Positions 1-7,494 of a stretch of 12,658 nt of DNA are shown in pieces. This stretch comes from Rhodospirillaceae bacterium. GTDB lineage: Bacteria; Pseudomonadota; Alphaproteobacteria; Rhodospirillales; Magnetospirillaceae. The position numbers were made by a program, and so were the translations under genes. Location of the stretch: positions 1 to 12,658 of the forward strand of contig DUZC01000038.1 of the NCBI GenBank assembly GCA_013349735.1, given 5' to 3'. How positions within the stretch are numbered: position 1 is the first letter of the stretch; every line of letters begins with the position of its first letter. Below the pieces are notes generated by a model. The model made no database searches. It was not told the origin of the DNA and saw only the letters and a program-made list of their open reading frames with translations.

Positions 1-2
1 AC

Positions 3-122
3 CATAATTGGCAGCAACACGAATTTATGGCCTGGCAAGAGTTCGTACAAGAGAGTGGAGTGCGATACGTCTATCGTGGTTTCGCCGCCCGGGGCGGTCA
101 GGTCTACGTAAAAATTCTCTAA
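3..122 (+). CDS. C-terminal end of an unidentified protein (5' truncated by window edge)
   Basis: One frame stays open from the window edge for 39 codons and ends at TAA 120-122. The visible tail contains FMAWQEFVQESGVRYVYRGF and finishes QVYVKIL. Aromatic residues and a closing beta-strand-like QVYVKIL give it a protein-like look. The pattern loosely recalls the last strands of Rossmann-fold methyltransferases of the FkbM type, but that is only an impression and I do not assign a function. The next gene begins 19 bases after this stop with no terminator between, so the two may be co-transcribed. A second frame is also open from base 1 to a stop at 109-111, but its translation is less protein-like. 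Confidence 0.5.
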   Translation, partial: HNWQQHEFMAWQEFVQESGVRYVYRGFAARGGQVYVKIL

Positions 123-141
123 TCTGAAGCAGACGGCAGGG

Positions 142-2604
142 GTGGCAAATAAAGTAATGACAAATATTGTCATTCCAGGAAAATCCCTGCTGGTCTTTTC
201 CGCTCAGGATGCCATCCGTTCCTATGGCGCCGGCACCTTGACCACGCCCGCGGTTATTGTTGACTCGGCTGCGAATGTTGCGGCTTTTCTGGATAATTTG
301 CAGGTTTTGGCCACAGCCGGCTTGCTAAGTACGATCGGCTTGTCCGACTTTGGAACACCCACGCTCAGCATAACTGCCGAACAGGCGAATAATGACGCCG
401 CGGTCTTGGCGGAAATCTCTGGCAGCTATGCCTTAAATGTCAGTGGGGTGACGGCCGCTACGGCATCGACGGTTGCCGCCATGGCCAATGTGACGGCCAT
501 TGAACTCTCCGACAGCGCGCTCAATGTGGGCAGTTCGTTGGATCTTTTGCAAAGCCTGGCGGCCTCGGGTCTATTGACTTCGGTCCTGTTGACGGACGGC
601 GGCACGCCAACTCTTTTATTGTCTCAAACCCAGTGGTCCAATGATCAAACAGCTTTGAGCCTTATTGCCGGCAGTTATCAACTCACCGTTGCCTTCGTTG
701 GTGCGGCCAATGCCACCGTCGTCGCCGCTTCGCAAAATGTCGCCTTTGTTGCGGTTTTTGATACGGCCCAGACCGTCAGCGCCAATTTAGACCTTTTGCA
801 AACCATTGCCGCTCAGGGAAAATTGTCCGGCATTACATTGTCTGATGCCGGGACGCCGGTGCTGGCGGTAAGCGCGTCACAATTGATTGCTGATGCGTCG
901 GCGCTTTTCACGATTTCTGTCCCTTACACGCTGAGTGTTCCCGGCGTTGCGGCGAGTCTCGCCACATTTGTCATGCAGCAGGATGCATCCGGTCGCGGGG
1001 TAAATGGTGTCGCTTTGGAAGAACCGGGCCTGGTCGCAGATGGCCGTAATCATGTGGTCGGGTTCCAAAGCGCAAGTTTTACCAGCGGCACCAATGTCGT
1101 CGTTCTCGACCATGCCCGAACCAGTTATGCGATCAAAATCGATGCCCAGGGCGTTACAACCCTTCAGGATATTGGGGTGGGCGATAGCAATTACGGCAAG
1201 TCCGTGACGGTCAGCGGCGAAAGCATCCTTCTGTTCAATGCCGCCCATCTGAGCCTCAGTGACCCATTGACCGTGGCAGCCATGACCACGCCGCCAGGCG
1301 GCAGTGCGGCGGTCTTGAACTATCCTAATGACCTCTATTTTGTGCTTAACCCGGCCAATGCTCAATTGGCGCAGCTCTATTCGTCGGTTTTTTCCTGGGA
1401 GCCACAGCCTTCGCTAAGCGACTTCGAAAATTGGATGAACCAACTGGCGGGCGGTAAATCAATCACCACCATCGCACAAAGTTTCATGAGCAACAGCTAT
1501 TTCCAGCAAACGATTGGTGATCCTGGAACCACCTCGGCCCAGCATCTTGCCTTTGTCCAGTCGCTCTATAGCCATATCCTGGGAATTAACCTTGGCACAA
1601 CCAATGCTGGCGTTGTCTACTGGGCCGAGCAAATGGATGATGGAATCCTCTCGGCGCCGGCCGCATTGCTTAGTTTTATCAATGCTGAAGCCAGCAAATC
1701 TGGGCTCAATGCTTATTCCGGAGCCACAGCGGGGGGCGGCAGCGGATGGCTGATTAATCCGGCGCTGACCGGTGGCTATGCTGATCCAGGCCTGCAGATG
1801 GATGCGCAATCTGTTTTAAGTGCGGGCGCCGCAGCCAATTTTTATAATCTTAGCCTGATCGATCCGTCCACTGTTCCCGCTGCCGGAATTACCCAAGGTC
1901 CGATCAACCTGTCCGCGGGAATGATCCAAATCAGTAGCGGTCTGACGGCGGGCATGGTGGTTCTGTCACCCAATTTTCCGAATGCGAGTCTTGCGGCATC
2001 GGGCCTTACTTTGCGGGATGGCCCCGGTGTTGACAGCATCACGATCAATGGGTCGCAAACTCTTCTTTTCCTCGGCAATGCAACGACCGACAAACTGCAT
2101 CTGTCCAGCGGGTTGGTAACAAGCATTGTTGGTTTCAGCCCCGGTAAGGGCTCTGTGCTGGATGTCAGTGGCACGGTCAATGAGTCTTCGGTTCTGTTGC
2201 TGGATGGAACCGCCACACCGGTGCATGGGGCTGCCCTCAATTTTGGGACGGCGGGCTCGTCGGTCGCGTATTTCGTTAATATTGGTTCGATTGGTGATGG
2301 CAGCGCCGCTGCGGTCGCGACCGCCGCCAATGCCGCCTATCTGGTTGCTGATAGCGCGGGCAATGCCAATACGGGCGCATTGGCCGAGCATGTGATGTTC
2401 ATTGGCGCGTCAAGCAGCGGGGAAACCGAAATCTGGGCGTTTCGCACCTCAAGCCTGACGTCGGTCAGCGTAAATGGTCACGCGGTGCTGGTTCCGATCA
2501 ACGCCGCGGATAGCAGCGGTCATGTCACGGCTGGAGAAATTTGGCTGGTTGCGACGCTGCTGGGCGTCAGCCCCCAGGCTTTGGGGGTTGCCGATCTGGC
2601 GTAA
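142..2604 (+). CDS. Large repeat-containing surface or secreted protein with DUF4214-like region, probable type I secretion substrate
   Basis: An 820-residue protein rich in Ala, Ser, Thr, Gly and Val, with very few Cys or Lys, as in extracellular bacterial proteins. It has no N-terminal signal peptide. Residues about 41-280 hold three repeats of exactly 83 residues, each with a D-[ST]-A motif, a LDLLQ-type helix and a GTP turn (G71, G154, G237). Residues about 400-516 resemble DUF4214, with LAQLYSSVFSW and LYSHILGINL helices as found in leaderless secreted proteins. The C-terminal 250 residues are beta-rich. The end (EIWAF, then GHVTAGEIWLVATLLGV) resembles C-termini of type I secretion substrates that close with a residue pattern around AGE-[IL]-x-LV. 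No GGxGxD RTX nonapeptides are present. The start is uncertain: GTG at 142 has no well-placed ribosome site, and ATG 157 lies 14 bases after AGGGG. The role is unknown; surface layer, adhesin or matrix protein are all possible. Confidence 0.8.
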   Translation: MANKVMTNIVIPGKSLLVFSAQDAIRSYGAGTLTTPAVIVDSAANVAAFLDNLQVLATAGLLSTIGLSDFGTPTLSITAEQANNDAAVLAEISGSYALNVSGVTAATASTVAAMANVTAIELSDSALNVGSSLDLLQSLAASGLLTSVLLTDGGTPTLLLSQTQWSNDQTALSLIAGSYQLTVAFVGAANATVVAASQNVAFVAVFDTAQTVSANLDLLQTIAAQGKLSGITLSDAGTPVLAVSASQLIADASALFTISVPYTLSVPGVAASLATFVMQQDASGRGVNGVALEEPGLVADGRNHVVGFQSASFTSGTNVVVLDHARTSYAIKIDAQGVTTLQDIGVGDSNYGKSVTVSGESILLFNAAHLSLSDPLTVAAMTTPPGGSAAVLNYPNDLYFVLNPANAQLAQLYSSVFSWEPQPSLSDFENWMNQLAGGKSITTIAQSFMSNSYFQQTIGDPGTTSAQHLAFVQSLYSHILGINLGTTNAGVVYWAEQMDDGILSAPAALLSFINAEASKSGLNAYSGATAGGGSGWLINPALTGGYADPGLQMDAQSVLSAGAAANFYNLSLIDPSTVPAAGITQGPINLSAGMIQISSGLTAGMVVLSPNFPNASLAASGLTLRDGPGVDSITINGSQTLLFLGNATTDKLHLSSGLVTSIVGFSPGKGSVLDVSGTVNESSVLLLDGTATPVHGAALNFGTAGSSVAYFVNIGSIGDGSAAAVATAANAAYLVADSAGNANTGALAEHVMFIGASSSGETEIWAFRTSSLTSVSVNGHAVLVPINAADSSGHVTAGEIWLVATLLGVSPQALGVADLA
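262..975 (+). repeat. Three protein-coding repeats of 249 bp (83 residues)
   Basis: Equivalent residues recur at a fixed interval of 83: D41/D124/D207 and the GTP triplets at 71/154/237. Each unit runs: D-[ST]-A, a helix (LDNLQVLATAG, LDLLQSLAASG, LDLLQTIAAQG), a strand ending in SD or TD, GTP, a strand, an Asp-containing helix, then a Y-x-L-x-V strand. The copies are clearly diverged in sequence but keep exact length, which indicates a structural repeat rather than recent duplication. The third unit ends about ten residues short of a full period. Confidence 0.8.
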
Positions 2605-2633
2605 AAAAAGCCGCCCCGATGAAGGGGCGGCTT
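2603..2633. terminator. Bidirectional rho-independent terminator
   Basis: A perfect 10-bp stem pairs 2608-2617 with 2624-2633 around a 6-base loop (GATGAA). Seven A residues at 2603-2609 form a T7 tract for transcription on the minus strand, so it is an excellent terminator for the acetate transporter gene. Read on the plus strand the same hairpin follows the stop of the repeat protein directly, with only a weak T-rich tail (TTCTT). It separates the two convergent genes. Confidence 0.85.
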
Positions 2634-2658
2634 CTTGGTCAGTGCTGCTTTCCTTGTT

Positions 2659-3234
2659 TTAGAACAAGGGCTTGCCAACTGGCAAAACGTCACGGCCGAA
2701 CAGATCAAGGAAGATCACATGGGCCATCATATACCAGGCCAGCAATGCGCAAGCCATCAGGTCATAGCCGGCATAGACGGTCAGTTCCGGATAACCAAAA
2801 TGAGCGAGGTCAAGCAAAACGAAGCCGATCATCAGGGTTAGGAAGGTCAGGAACATGGCCATATGGACCTTGGTCGAGCCAATAAACAGAATGAAAGAGA
2901 ACAGCGTCCAGGCAATAAGGAAATAGCCGACATCGGTCTTGCTGGCAGTGAACAGGTCAAATTTCCCGGCGACGATCATCGCGCAAAGCGAAATCCAGAA
3001 GGCGCCATAGGCGGTAAAGGCACAGTAGCCGAAATTATTTCCCATCTTTTGTTCTTGATAGCCGGCGATGAACTGAGCCAGGCCACCAAAGAAGAACCCA
3101 AGCCAAATTACCGGACCAATACCACAAAGACCGATGTTATGGAGCTGCAATACAAAAGTGGTAAGGCCAAAACCGGCAAGTCCGACGACAGCAGGATTGC
3201 CAATCTTTGGTGCAGTAGCGTTTGGTTGTGCCAT
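2659..3234 (-). CDS. Acetate uptake transporter, GPR1/FUN34/YaaH (SatP) family
   Basis: A 191-residue integral membrane protein, the usual bacterial length for this family. The family signature NPAVVGLAGFGLTT lies at residues 13-26, followed by LHNIG. Further family stretches are GFFFGGLAQFIAGYQE (about 46-61), GNNFGYCAFTAYGAFW (65-80) and, near the end, YDLMACALLAWYMM. Six hydrophobic segments fit the six-helix AceTr fold in the inner membrane. The family carries acetate, and in some members succinate, with protons. ATG 3234 is preceded by AAGGA at 3243-3247, 8 bases away. The gene stands alone, with a strong terminator after it. PhaB and a thiolase nearby suggest a role in feeding acetate into acetyl-CoA metabolism. 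Assignment to the family is secure; substrate is inferred. Confidence 0.93.
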   Translation of the reverse strand: MAQPNATAPKIGNPAVVGLAGFGLTTFVLQLHNIGLCGIGPVIWLGFFFGGLAQFIAGYQEQKMGNNFGYCAFTAYGAFWISLCAMIVAGKFDLFTASKTDVGYFLIAWTLFSFILFIGSTKVHMAMFLTFLTLMIGFVLLDLAHFGYPELTVYAGYDLMACALLAWYMMAHVIFLDLFGRDVLPVGKPLF

Positions 3235-3277
3235 TTCTATTTTCCTTCTTTTCGCTTCAAATTATAGGTAAGAGACA

Positions 3278-3457
3278 TTGATTTCAGGTCCGTCTGCCAA
3301 TAACTTTTGGAATTTACCAAAGCTTCGAGACGCTGGAACTGTTGTCAAGATGACCATTCTGTTGGGTGTGTTCCTCTTGGGAATCGCGGTCATCGCTGAC
3401 CAGAGCGACGGCAACAACAGACTGCGGCCCCAAGAACATCCAAAGGGCATGGCTTAA
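3278..3457 (+). CDS. Possible small single-span membrane protein
   Basis: An open frame follows TAA 3269-3271 and ends at TAA 3455-3457. From TTG 3278 it encodes 59 residues; from ATG 3350 it encodes 35. The translation has a polar N-terminal part (NNFWNLPKLRDAGTVVK), a clear hydrophobic span (MTILLGVFLLGIAVIA) and a hydrophilic tail (DQSDGNNRLRPQEHPKGMA). This positively charged, hydrophobic, polar order is typical of small bitopic membrane proteins. Ribosome sites are weak: AGGTAAGAG precedes TTG 3278, and GGAA lies 11 bases before ATG 3350. I recognise no family. An opposing minus-strand ORF covers the same bases but looks less protein-like. Chance is a real alternative. Confidence 0.35.
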   Translation: MISGPSANNFWNLPKLRDAGTVVKMTILLGVFLLGIAVIADQSDGNNRLRPQEHPKGMA

Positions 3458-3515
3458 GAACAGTTGAGAAACTTCGCTCGCCACGAAAAATCATGGCCAT
3501 CTCCCTCTTGACATT

Positions 3516-3533
3516 TCTTAATTATTGTTAAGA
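3516..3533. promoter_or_regulatory. Inverted repeat, possible operator
   Basis: TCTTAA and TTAAGA form a perfect 6-bp inverted repeat around TTATTG. It lies just after TTGACA (3508-3513) in the gap upstream of the acetate transporter. A dimeric regulator could bind it. It is AT-rich and short, so chance is plausible. Confidence 0.25.
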
Positions 3534-3674
3534 CCATCGATTGCTCAAGGTCAGCGTTTCTTCGTCGCTGCGCGCAAATCTGTGACAGTTGGCCTTTTGG
3601 TGCAAGTGAATCTTGCAAGACCTTCAGTTAAAAGTGTCACAAAAAATCCAGATTGGTCACCAGGCTGACAAAAT

Positions 3675-3707
3675 GCCCCTGCAATCACTTGTCCGGATTG
3701 CAGGGGC
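3675..3707 (-). terminator. Rho-independent terminator of phaB
   Basis: A perfect 12-bp stem pairs GCCCCTGCAATC at 3675-3686 with GATTGCAGGGGC at 3696-3707, with a 9-base loop. On the minus strand it is followed by ATTTTGT. It begins 36 bases after the phaB stop, so phaB transcription probably ends here and does not run into the acetate transporter. Confidence 0.8.
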
Positions 3708-3742
3708 GTAAGGTCGTTTTGTGCTAAGATTTAGCCCAATGC

Positions 3743-4483
3743 TTAGAACATATGCTGGCCGCCATTGATGGAAATATTCGCCCCGGTCACGAAGGCTGCC
3801 TCTTCCGAGGCGAGATACGCGACCAAACCGGCAACTTCATCGGGTTTTCCCAGGCGAGACATGGGAATTTGCGGCAGAATCTTGCCTTCAAGCACATCCT
3901 CGGGGATGGCCATAACCATCTTGGTGCCGATATATCCAGGCGAGATGGTGTTTACGGTCACCCCTTTTTTGGCAACTTCAAGGGCCAGAGACTTGGTAAA
4001 GCCATGCATGCCGGCCTTTGCCGCCGCATAATTGGTCTGTCCGAAGGCGCCTTTGGTGCCGTTGACCGATGAGATATTAATGACACGGCCCCAATTGCGC
4101 TCAACCATGCCGTCCATGACCTGCTTGGTCATATTGAACACGGAATCGAGATTGGTATGGATCACCGCATCCCAGTCGTCCTTGCTCATTTTCTTGAAGG
4201 TGGTGTCACGGGTGATGCCGGCATTATTGACCAGCACATCAATCGGGCCAACATCCTTAACGACTTGATCCACGCAGGCTTTGGCGGAAGCAAAGTCCAT
4301 AACGTCACAGGGATAGGCTTTGAAGCCGAAACCCATGTCGTTCATTTTACGAAGCCAATCCTTTGCACTGGCGTTGCTGGGGCTGTAGGTCGTGACAACC
4401 TTGTCGCCCAGGGCGGCCAGTTTGATACAAATAGCTTCACCAAGGCCACCCATGCCACCGGTTACCAATGCAATTCTCGGCAT
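3743..4483 (-). CDS. phaB: Acetoacetyl-CoA reductase PhaB (NADPH-dependent, short-chain dehydrogenase)
   Basis: This 246-residue SDR enzyme reduces acetoacetyl-CoA to (R)-3-hydroxybutyryl-CoA, the second step of polyhydroxybutyrate synthesis in the cytoplasm. It has the Rossmann cofactor motif TGGMGGLG (residues 8-15), NNAGITRD (86-93), the catalytic Ser in NISSVNG (138-139), and Y152-x-x-x-K156. The ending NGGQHMF is PhaB-like, and length matches the family (about 240-247). ATG 4483 is chosen because AGGAAGG (4493-4499) lies 9 bases upstream; the in-frame GTG two codons earlier is too close to that site. The gene has its own terminator. The thiolase supplying its substrate is about 3 kb away rather than adjacent, and no phaC is seen. 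Confidence 0.95.
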   Translation of the reverse strand: MPRIALVTGGMGGLGEAICIKLAALGDKVVTTYSPSNASAKDWLRKMNDMGFGFKAYPCDVMDFASAKACVDQVVKDVGPIDVLVNNAGITRDTTFKKMSKDDWDAVIHTNLDSVFNMTKQVMDGMVERNWGRVINISSVNGTKGAFGQTNYAAAKAGMHGFTKSLALEVAKKGVTVNTISPGYIGTKMVMAIPEDVLEGKILPQIPMSRLGKPDEVAGLVAYLASEEAAFVTGANISINGGQHMF

Positions 4484-4598
4484 ATTCACATTCCTTCCTT
4501 CAGAGCGCGTTCGGCCTGCCCGTGCGCTTTCTTTTGCTACAATAGCCGGGGTGTTGTATTCGGGAAAGTCTGGAAAAGCATAATTTGACCGGGAGTTC

Positions 4599-4604
4599 TA
4601 TAAT
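4599..4604 (+). promoter_or_regulatory. Possible -10 element for the DUF2270 gene
   Basis: A perfect TATAAT hexamer lies 64 bases before ATG 4669. No good -35 hexamer stands 16-18 bases upstream; TTGACC at 4585-4590 is too close. It may be a weak or activator-dependent promoter, or chance. Confidence 0.3.
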
Positions 4605-4668
4605 CTTGGCGTGCCAGCGCAGATCCCGCGAAATTTTTAACATTTGCTCAGTCTTTGGATGAACAGCA

Positions 4669-5376
4669 ATGAATGAAACAAGTGAGCCACTGCGTTCGCC
4701 TTCTGATGCCTCGGGCGACGCGCCCATCCCTTTCAGTGTCGCAGAGATAGGGGCCCTTGCGCATCTCTATCGTGGCGAAGTGTATCGCAGCACCATTTGG
4801 CGGACACGTCTCGACACGACGACCAACTGGGCCGTGGTTACCACTGGCATTGCCTTTTCCATTGCTTTCAGCGGTGCCAATGCTTCGCCTTTACCACTGA
4901 TATTGGTTGGGATGCTGGTGATTGTTTTTATTTCTTACGAAGGACGTCGCTATCGTTATTTTAACGTTTGGCGTGCGCGGGCCCGCCATCTCGAGACTGA
5001 GTTTTTTGTGCCAATGTTGCGCGGGCAGGTGCCGATGGCGGACGCCGCCATGCGGGAACTTCTGGCCGGGGATTACTGCGAACCGCATCACCATATAACG
5101 CTGTCCAGAGCCTGCGGTCGGCGCTTGCGCAGTAACTATGCCTGGATACTGAGTATTCAGGCGGTGGCATATTTCGGCAAATTGGCCATTCATCCGACGC
5201 CACTGACCCAGTTGAGTGAGATGTTTCATCGGGCTGCCGTCGGGCCGATTCCCGGGGAAGCGATGGTGCTCTGTGGCGTCCTCTTTCACGCCAGTTGGAT
5301 TGCTTTCGCCTTGGTCACCTATTTGACCGAACTGCGGGACCGCCGTCGCCGCCGTAGCCGGGTGGCGATGGGATGA
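4669..5376 (+). CDS. DUF2270 family integral membrane protein
   Basis: A 235-residue membrane protein of unknown function. The segment HLYRGEVYRSTIWRTRLDTT (residues 32-51), followed by NWAVVTTGIAFSIAF, and EGRRYRYFNVWRARARHLE (91-109) are the conserved core of DUF2270 as I know it. Predicted membrane spans are about 52-70, 74-92, 160-178 and 198-222, with a loop rich in Arg between the second and third. The N-terminal 25 residues are polar and probably disordered; the C-terminus is very Arg-rich (RDRRRRRSR), so it should face the cytoplasm. ATG 4669 has GGA 9 bases upstream. Its stop lies only 5 bases from the stop of the convergent GGDEF-EAL gene, so their transcripts may overlap. No function is known to me. 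Confidence 0.85.
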   Translation: MNETSEPLRSPSDASGDAPIPFSVAEIGALAHLYRGEVYRSTIWRTRLDTTTNWAVVTTGIAFSIAFSGANASPLPLILVGMLVIVFISYEGRRYRYFNVWRARARHLETEFFVPMLRGQVPMADAAMRELLAGDYCEPHHHITLSRACGRRLRSNYAWILSIQAVAYFGKLAIHPTPLTQLSEMFHRAAVGPIPGEAMVLCGVLFHASWIAFALVTYLTELRDRRRRRSRVAMG

Positions 5377-5381
5377 GCCCT

Positions 5382-7094
5382 TTATTCCGAAAGGTTTTTG
5401 TCTGGTAAGGGCAGCGAGGGCTTGGTGCCGTCATAGTTGCAGGCAAAGTCCAGGAACTCATCCTTGCTTAAAGGATTGCTGAACAAATAGCCCTGACCAA
5501 AGTCACAGGCGCGCCCTTGCATCATTTGCCATTGCTCGGGGGTTTCAATGCCTTCAGCGACGACGCGAATGCCCAGCGAGTGGGCCATGGCGATCATCGC
5601 TTCCGTCAGCAAAGCGTCCTCGCCACCCGACTGCAGGGTGCGGACAAAAAGCTTGTCGATTTTCATAACTTGCACCGGCACATTGCGCAAATGCTGCAGC
5701 GAGGTGTAGCCGGTGCCAAAATTATCCACAGCGAGCCCGATGCCAAAGCTGGATAGTTGCTTCAAGGCTTCGCGGATCTTTGGTGAGTCATCCTTGAGGA
5801 TTCCTTCTGAAATTTCGAATTCCAGCAGAGTCGGATCGATCTCTGCCGCCTCTAAGCGTTCACGGATACTGTCAAAGGCCTTCGGGTTCCGTAATTGCTG
5901 GGGCGATAAATTGATGGAGATCCGGACCGGGCTGGGAATCTTGTCGCGCCAGCTAACCAGGGCGTTAACCACTTTATCAAGAACGGTTTCGCCGATGCGA
6001 ACCATTAGGCCGGCATCTTCGGCAATTGACACAAACTCAGCTGCCGGGATGGTTTTGCCGTCCGGTCGGTTCCATCGCAGTAACGCCTCAGCGCCGACAA
6101 GAAGGCCATTTCCAGAATCTATAATCGGAAGATAATATACATCAAGCTCATCATTAATAAGTGCATGATTTATGCTTCTAATATATTCCATTCGTAAGAC
6201 GACATCTGTATTCATATCTTCTGAGTAAAAGCGGTATACGTTTCCACCATCACGCTTAGACTGATATTTTGCCATGTCAGAAAATTTAACAAGTTCCTCG
6301 GCCGTTTTCCCATCCAAAGGCAGCAAAGCAATTCCAATGCTTGCGGAAATGAAGGTTGGCGCTTGGTCTCCCAGTTCGAAGGGCTTGCCTAATTCCGTCA
6401 AAATCTTCCGGGCTACGACCTCGACATCCTTCATTTCAGTGAGTTTGGCCAAGATAATTGCAAATTCATCGCCGGCGATTCTGGCAACGGTATCGGTATC
6501 CCGAACGCACCCCAACAGACGGCCCACCGTCTGACTGAGCAGCCGGTCGCCCGCATCATGGCCGAGCGCGTCGTTAACCAGGCTCAGATGGTCAAGATTA
6601 ATCAGTAAAAGTGCTGCGTCATCGTGATTGCGCAGGGCGCGGGCACAGACCCCGGTCAACCGATCCATAAAAAGAGCGCGGTTGGGCAGGCCAGTCAGGG
6701 AGTCAAGATTTTCCAGGCGGGCAATGCGTTGGCTTTCATCCTTGCGGATTTTGGCATCGCTCATCACGGCGACAAAGTTGCGGACATTGCCGCCGATGTC
6801 GCGAAGCGAAGAAATCGACACCCACTGGGAATAAATCGTGCCGTCCTTGCTCCGATTCCAGATTTCACCAAACCACTGGCCAACCAGTTGCAATTCTTTC
6901 CAAAAGTTCTGGTAAAAAAGCTTGTCATGCCGGCCAGACTGAAGAAAACGTGGATTTTTTCCCTGAACTTCCTCCTCGCTGTAGCCGCTGATGGTGGTGA
7001 AGGCGTCATTGACGTGCAAAATATCGCCATCTTGATTGGTTATCATCATGGCTTCGGGGGCTTGATAAAATGCGTCGATAATGACATTCGCCAT
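5382..7094 (-). CDS. PAS-GGDEF-EAL protein (cyclic-di-GMP turnover or sensing)
   Basis: A 570-residue soluble protein without membrane spans. Domains in order: PAS with PAC (about 5-118), GGDEF (about 128-292), EAL (about 303-550). The GGDEF signature is A207-GDEF, with a product-inhibition site R198-x-x-D201 exactly five residues before it. However the usual metal-binding Asp of the D-x-D-x-F motif is N166 (NLDHLSLVND), and the following Phe and Lys are also changed, so cyclase activity is doubtful. The EAL domain keeps E336-A-L, N395, E427, D457, K478, E514 and Q534, but the usual DDFGTG is D457-N458-FGTG. It may be a phosphodiesterase with a regulatory GGDEF domain. The PAS has NPRFLQ, with Pro where LOV domains have the flavin-binding Cys. 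ATG 7094 follows AGGA (7104-7107) by 9 bases. Codons around the GGDEF-EAL junction are AT-rich. Confidence 0.92.
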   Translation of the reverse strand: MANVIIDAFYQAPEAMMITNQDGDILHVNDAFTTISGYSEEEVQGKNPRFLQSGRHDKLFYQNFWKELQLVGQWFGEIWNRSKDGTIYSQWVSISSLRDIGGNVRNFVAVMSDAKIRKDESQRIARLENLDSLTGLPNRALFMDRLTGVCARALRNHDDAALLLINLDHLSLVNDALGHDAGDRLLSQTVGRLLGCVRDTDTVARIAGDEFAIILAKLTEMKDVEVVARKILTELGKPFELGDQAPTFISASIGIALLPLDGKTAEELVKFSDMAKYQSKRDGGNVYRFYSEDMNTDVVLRMEYIRSINHALINDELDVYYLPIIDSGNGLLVGAEALLRWNRPDGKTIPAAEFVSIAEDAGLMVRIGETVLDKVVNALVSWRDKIPSPVRISINLSPQQLRNPKAFDSIRERLEAAEIDPTLLEFEISEGILKDDSPKIREALKQLSSFGIGLAVDNFGTGYTSLQHLRNVPVQVMKIDKLFVRTLQSGGEDALLTEAMIAMAHSLGIRVVAEGIETPEQWQMMQGRACDFGQGYLFSNPLSKDEFLDFACNYDGTKPSLPLPDKNLSE

Positions 7095-7175
7095 TTAAGA
7101 GGATCCTACTTCTGCCACGAACAAGAAGATCATTTAAGTCGGTGCCGGCGTCGAGTCCAGGCGAGGGCCGTTCAC

Positions 7176-7197
7176 AAAAAAATCACGTCTGGTGATT
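7176..7197 (-). terminator. Rho-independent terminator after the 77-residue gene
   Basis: On the minus strand, AATCAC and GTGATT (7192-7197 paired with 7181-7186, loop of 5) are followed by seven T residues (A tract at 7176-7182). It begins 10 bases past the stop of the small gene. The stem is short (6 bp), but position and T tract are good. It separates the small gene from the PAS-GGDEF-EAL gene. Confidence 0.65.
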
Positions 7198-7207
7198 GGG
7201 GAACAGA

Positions 7208-7441
7208 CTATTGGGCGGATTGCTCGGTCGTGCCAAGCGGCAGCCAGGCCTTGCGGTCAGACAAAGCGGCGATAGCGACCGTACGGAGATCACTGCGGGT
7301 CGGTCCGGCGTTCAAGCGGGCATGGGGCAGGCCATCCGTGGCTGTCCACAGGGCTTCAACCCGCCAGACAGTTTGGGATTTGTCGTCCGCTTTGACAAAG
7401 CGGCTACCCAGTTGAATGTCTATATTCTTGCGTGCAAACAT
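7208..7441 (-). CDS. Conserved-looking small protein, 77 residues, function unknown
   Basis: The protein begins MFARKNIDIQLGSRF and continues with VWRVEALWTATDGLPHARL (about 25-43) and LRTVAIAALSDRKAW (52-66). Aromatic and charged residues are well balanced, there is no signal peptide or membrane span, and a beta-rich small cytoplasmic domain seems likely. I have an impression of similar short proteins in Rhodospirillales (WTATDGLPHARL), with no function attached. ATG 7441 has no clear ribosome site. The gene sits 103 bases after the thiolase stop, past a hairpin, and has its own terminator, which supports it being a real transcription unit. The opposite strand in this stretch has ORFs but with poor protein character. 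Confidence 0.7.
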   Translation of the reverse strand: MFARKNIDIQLGSRFVKADDKSQTVWRVEALWTATDGLPHARLNAGPTRSDLRTVAIAALSDRKAWLPLGTTEQSAQ

Positions 7442-7494
7442 GAGCGGAGAATGCCGGAAAGTGGATCATCAGGCAACCAAGTTATAGAGAAAGA

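Larger units (their letters stand above)
3235..3742. other. 508-base gap between acetate transporter and phaB
   Basis: This region holds the transporter's ribosome site, a possible plus-strand small ORF (3278-3457), an inverted repeat at 3516-3533 next to a TTGACA hexamer at 3508-3513, and the phaB terminator at 3675-3707. No -10 box lies at a good distance from TTGACA on the plus strand. On the minus strand, TTGAGC at 3543-3548 stands 17 bases from ATAATT, a possible but unproven promoter for the transporter. The rest shows nothing I can interpret. Confidence 0.6.

Noticed and set aside
877..1365. Minus-strand ORF inside the repeat-protein gene
   Set aside because: It overlaps a well-supported plus-strand coding region and has no recognisable protein features or ribosome site.
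142..2604. RTX calcium-binding toxin
   Set aside because: No GGxGxD nonapeptide repeats were found, so only a general type I secretion relation is suggested.
3262..3450. Minus-strand 62-residue ORF upstream of the acetate transporter
   Set aside because: No ribosome site and a random-looking translation; the plus-strand frame over the same bases has a clearer membrane-protein pattern.
4500..4727. Minus-strand 75-residue ORF upstream of phaB
   Set aside because: It overlaps the DUF2270 start and the phaB leader; its composition looks like translated non-coding DNA.
6945..6965. LOV-like photoreceptor domain in the PAS region (GKNPRFLQ)
   Set aside because: The flavin-binding Cys of GxNCRFLQ is Pro here, so it is treated as an ordinary PAS domain.
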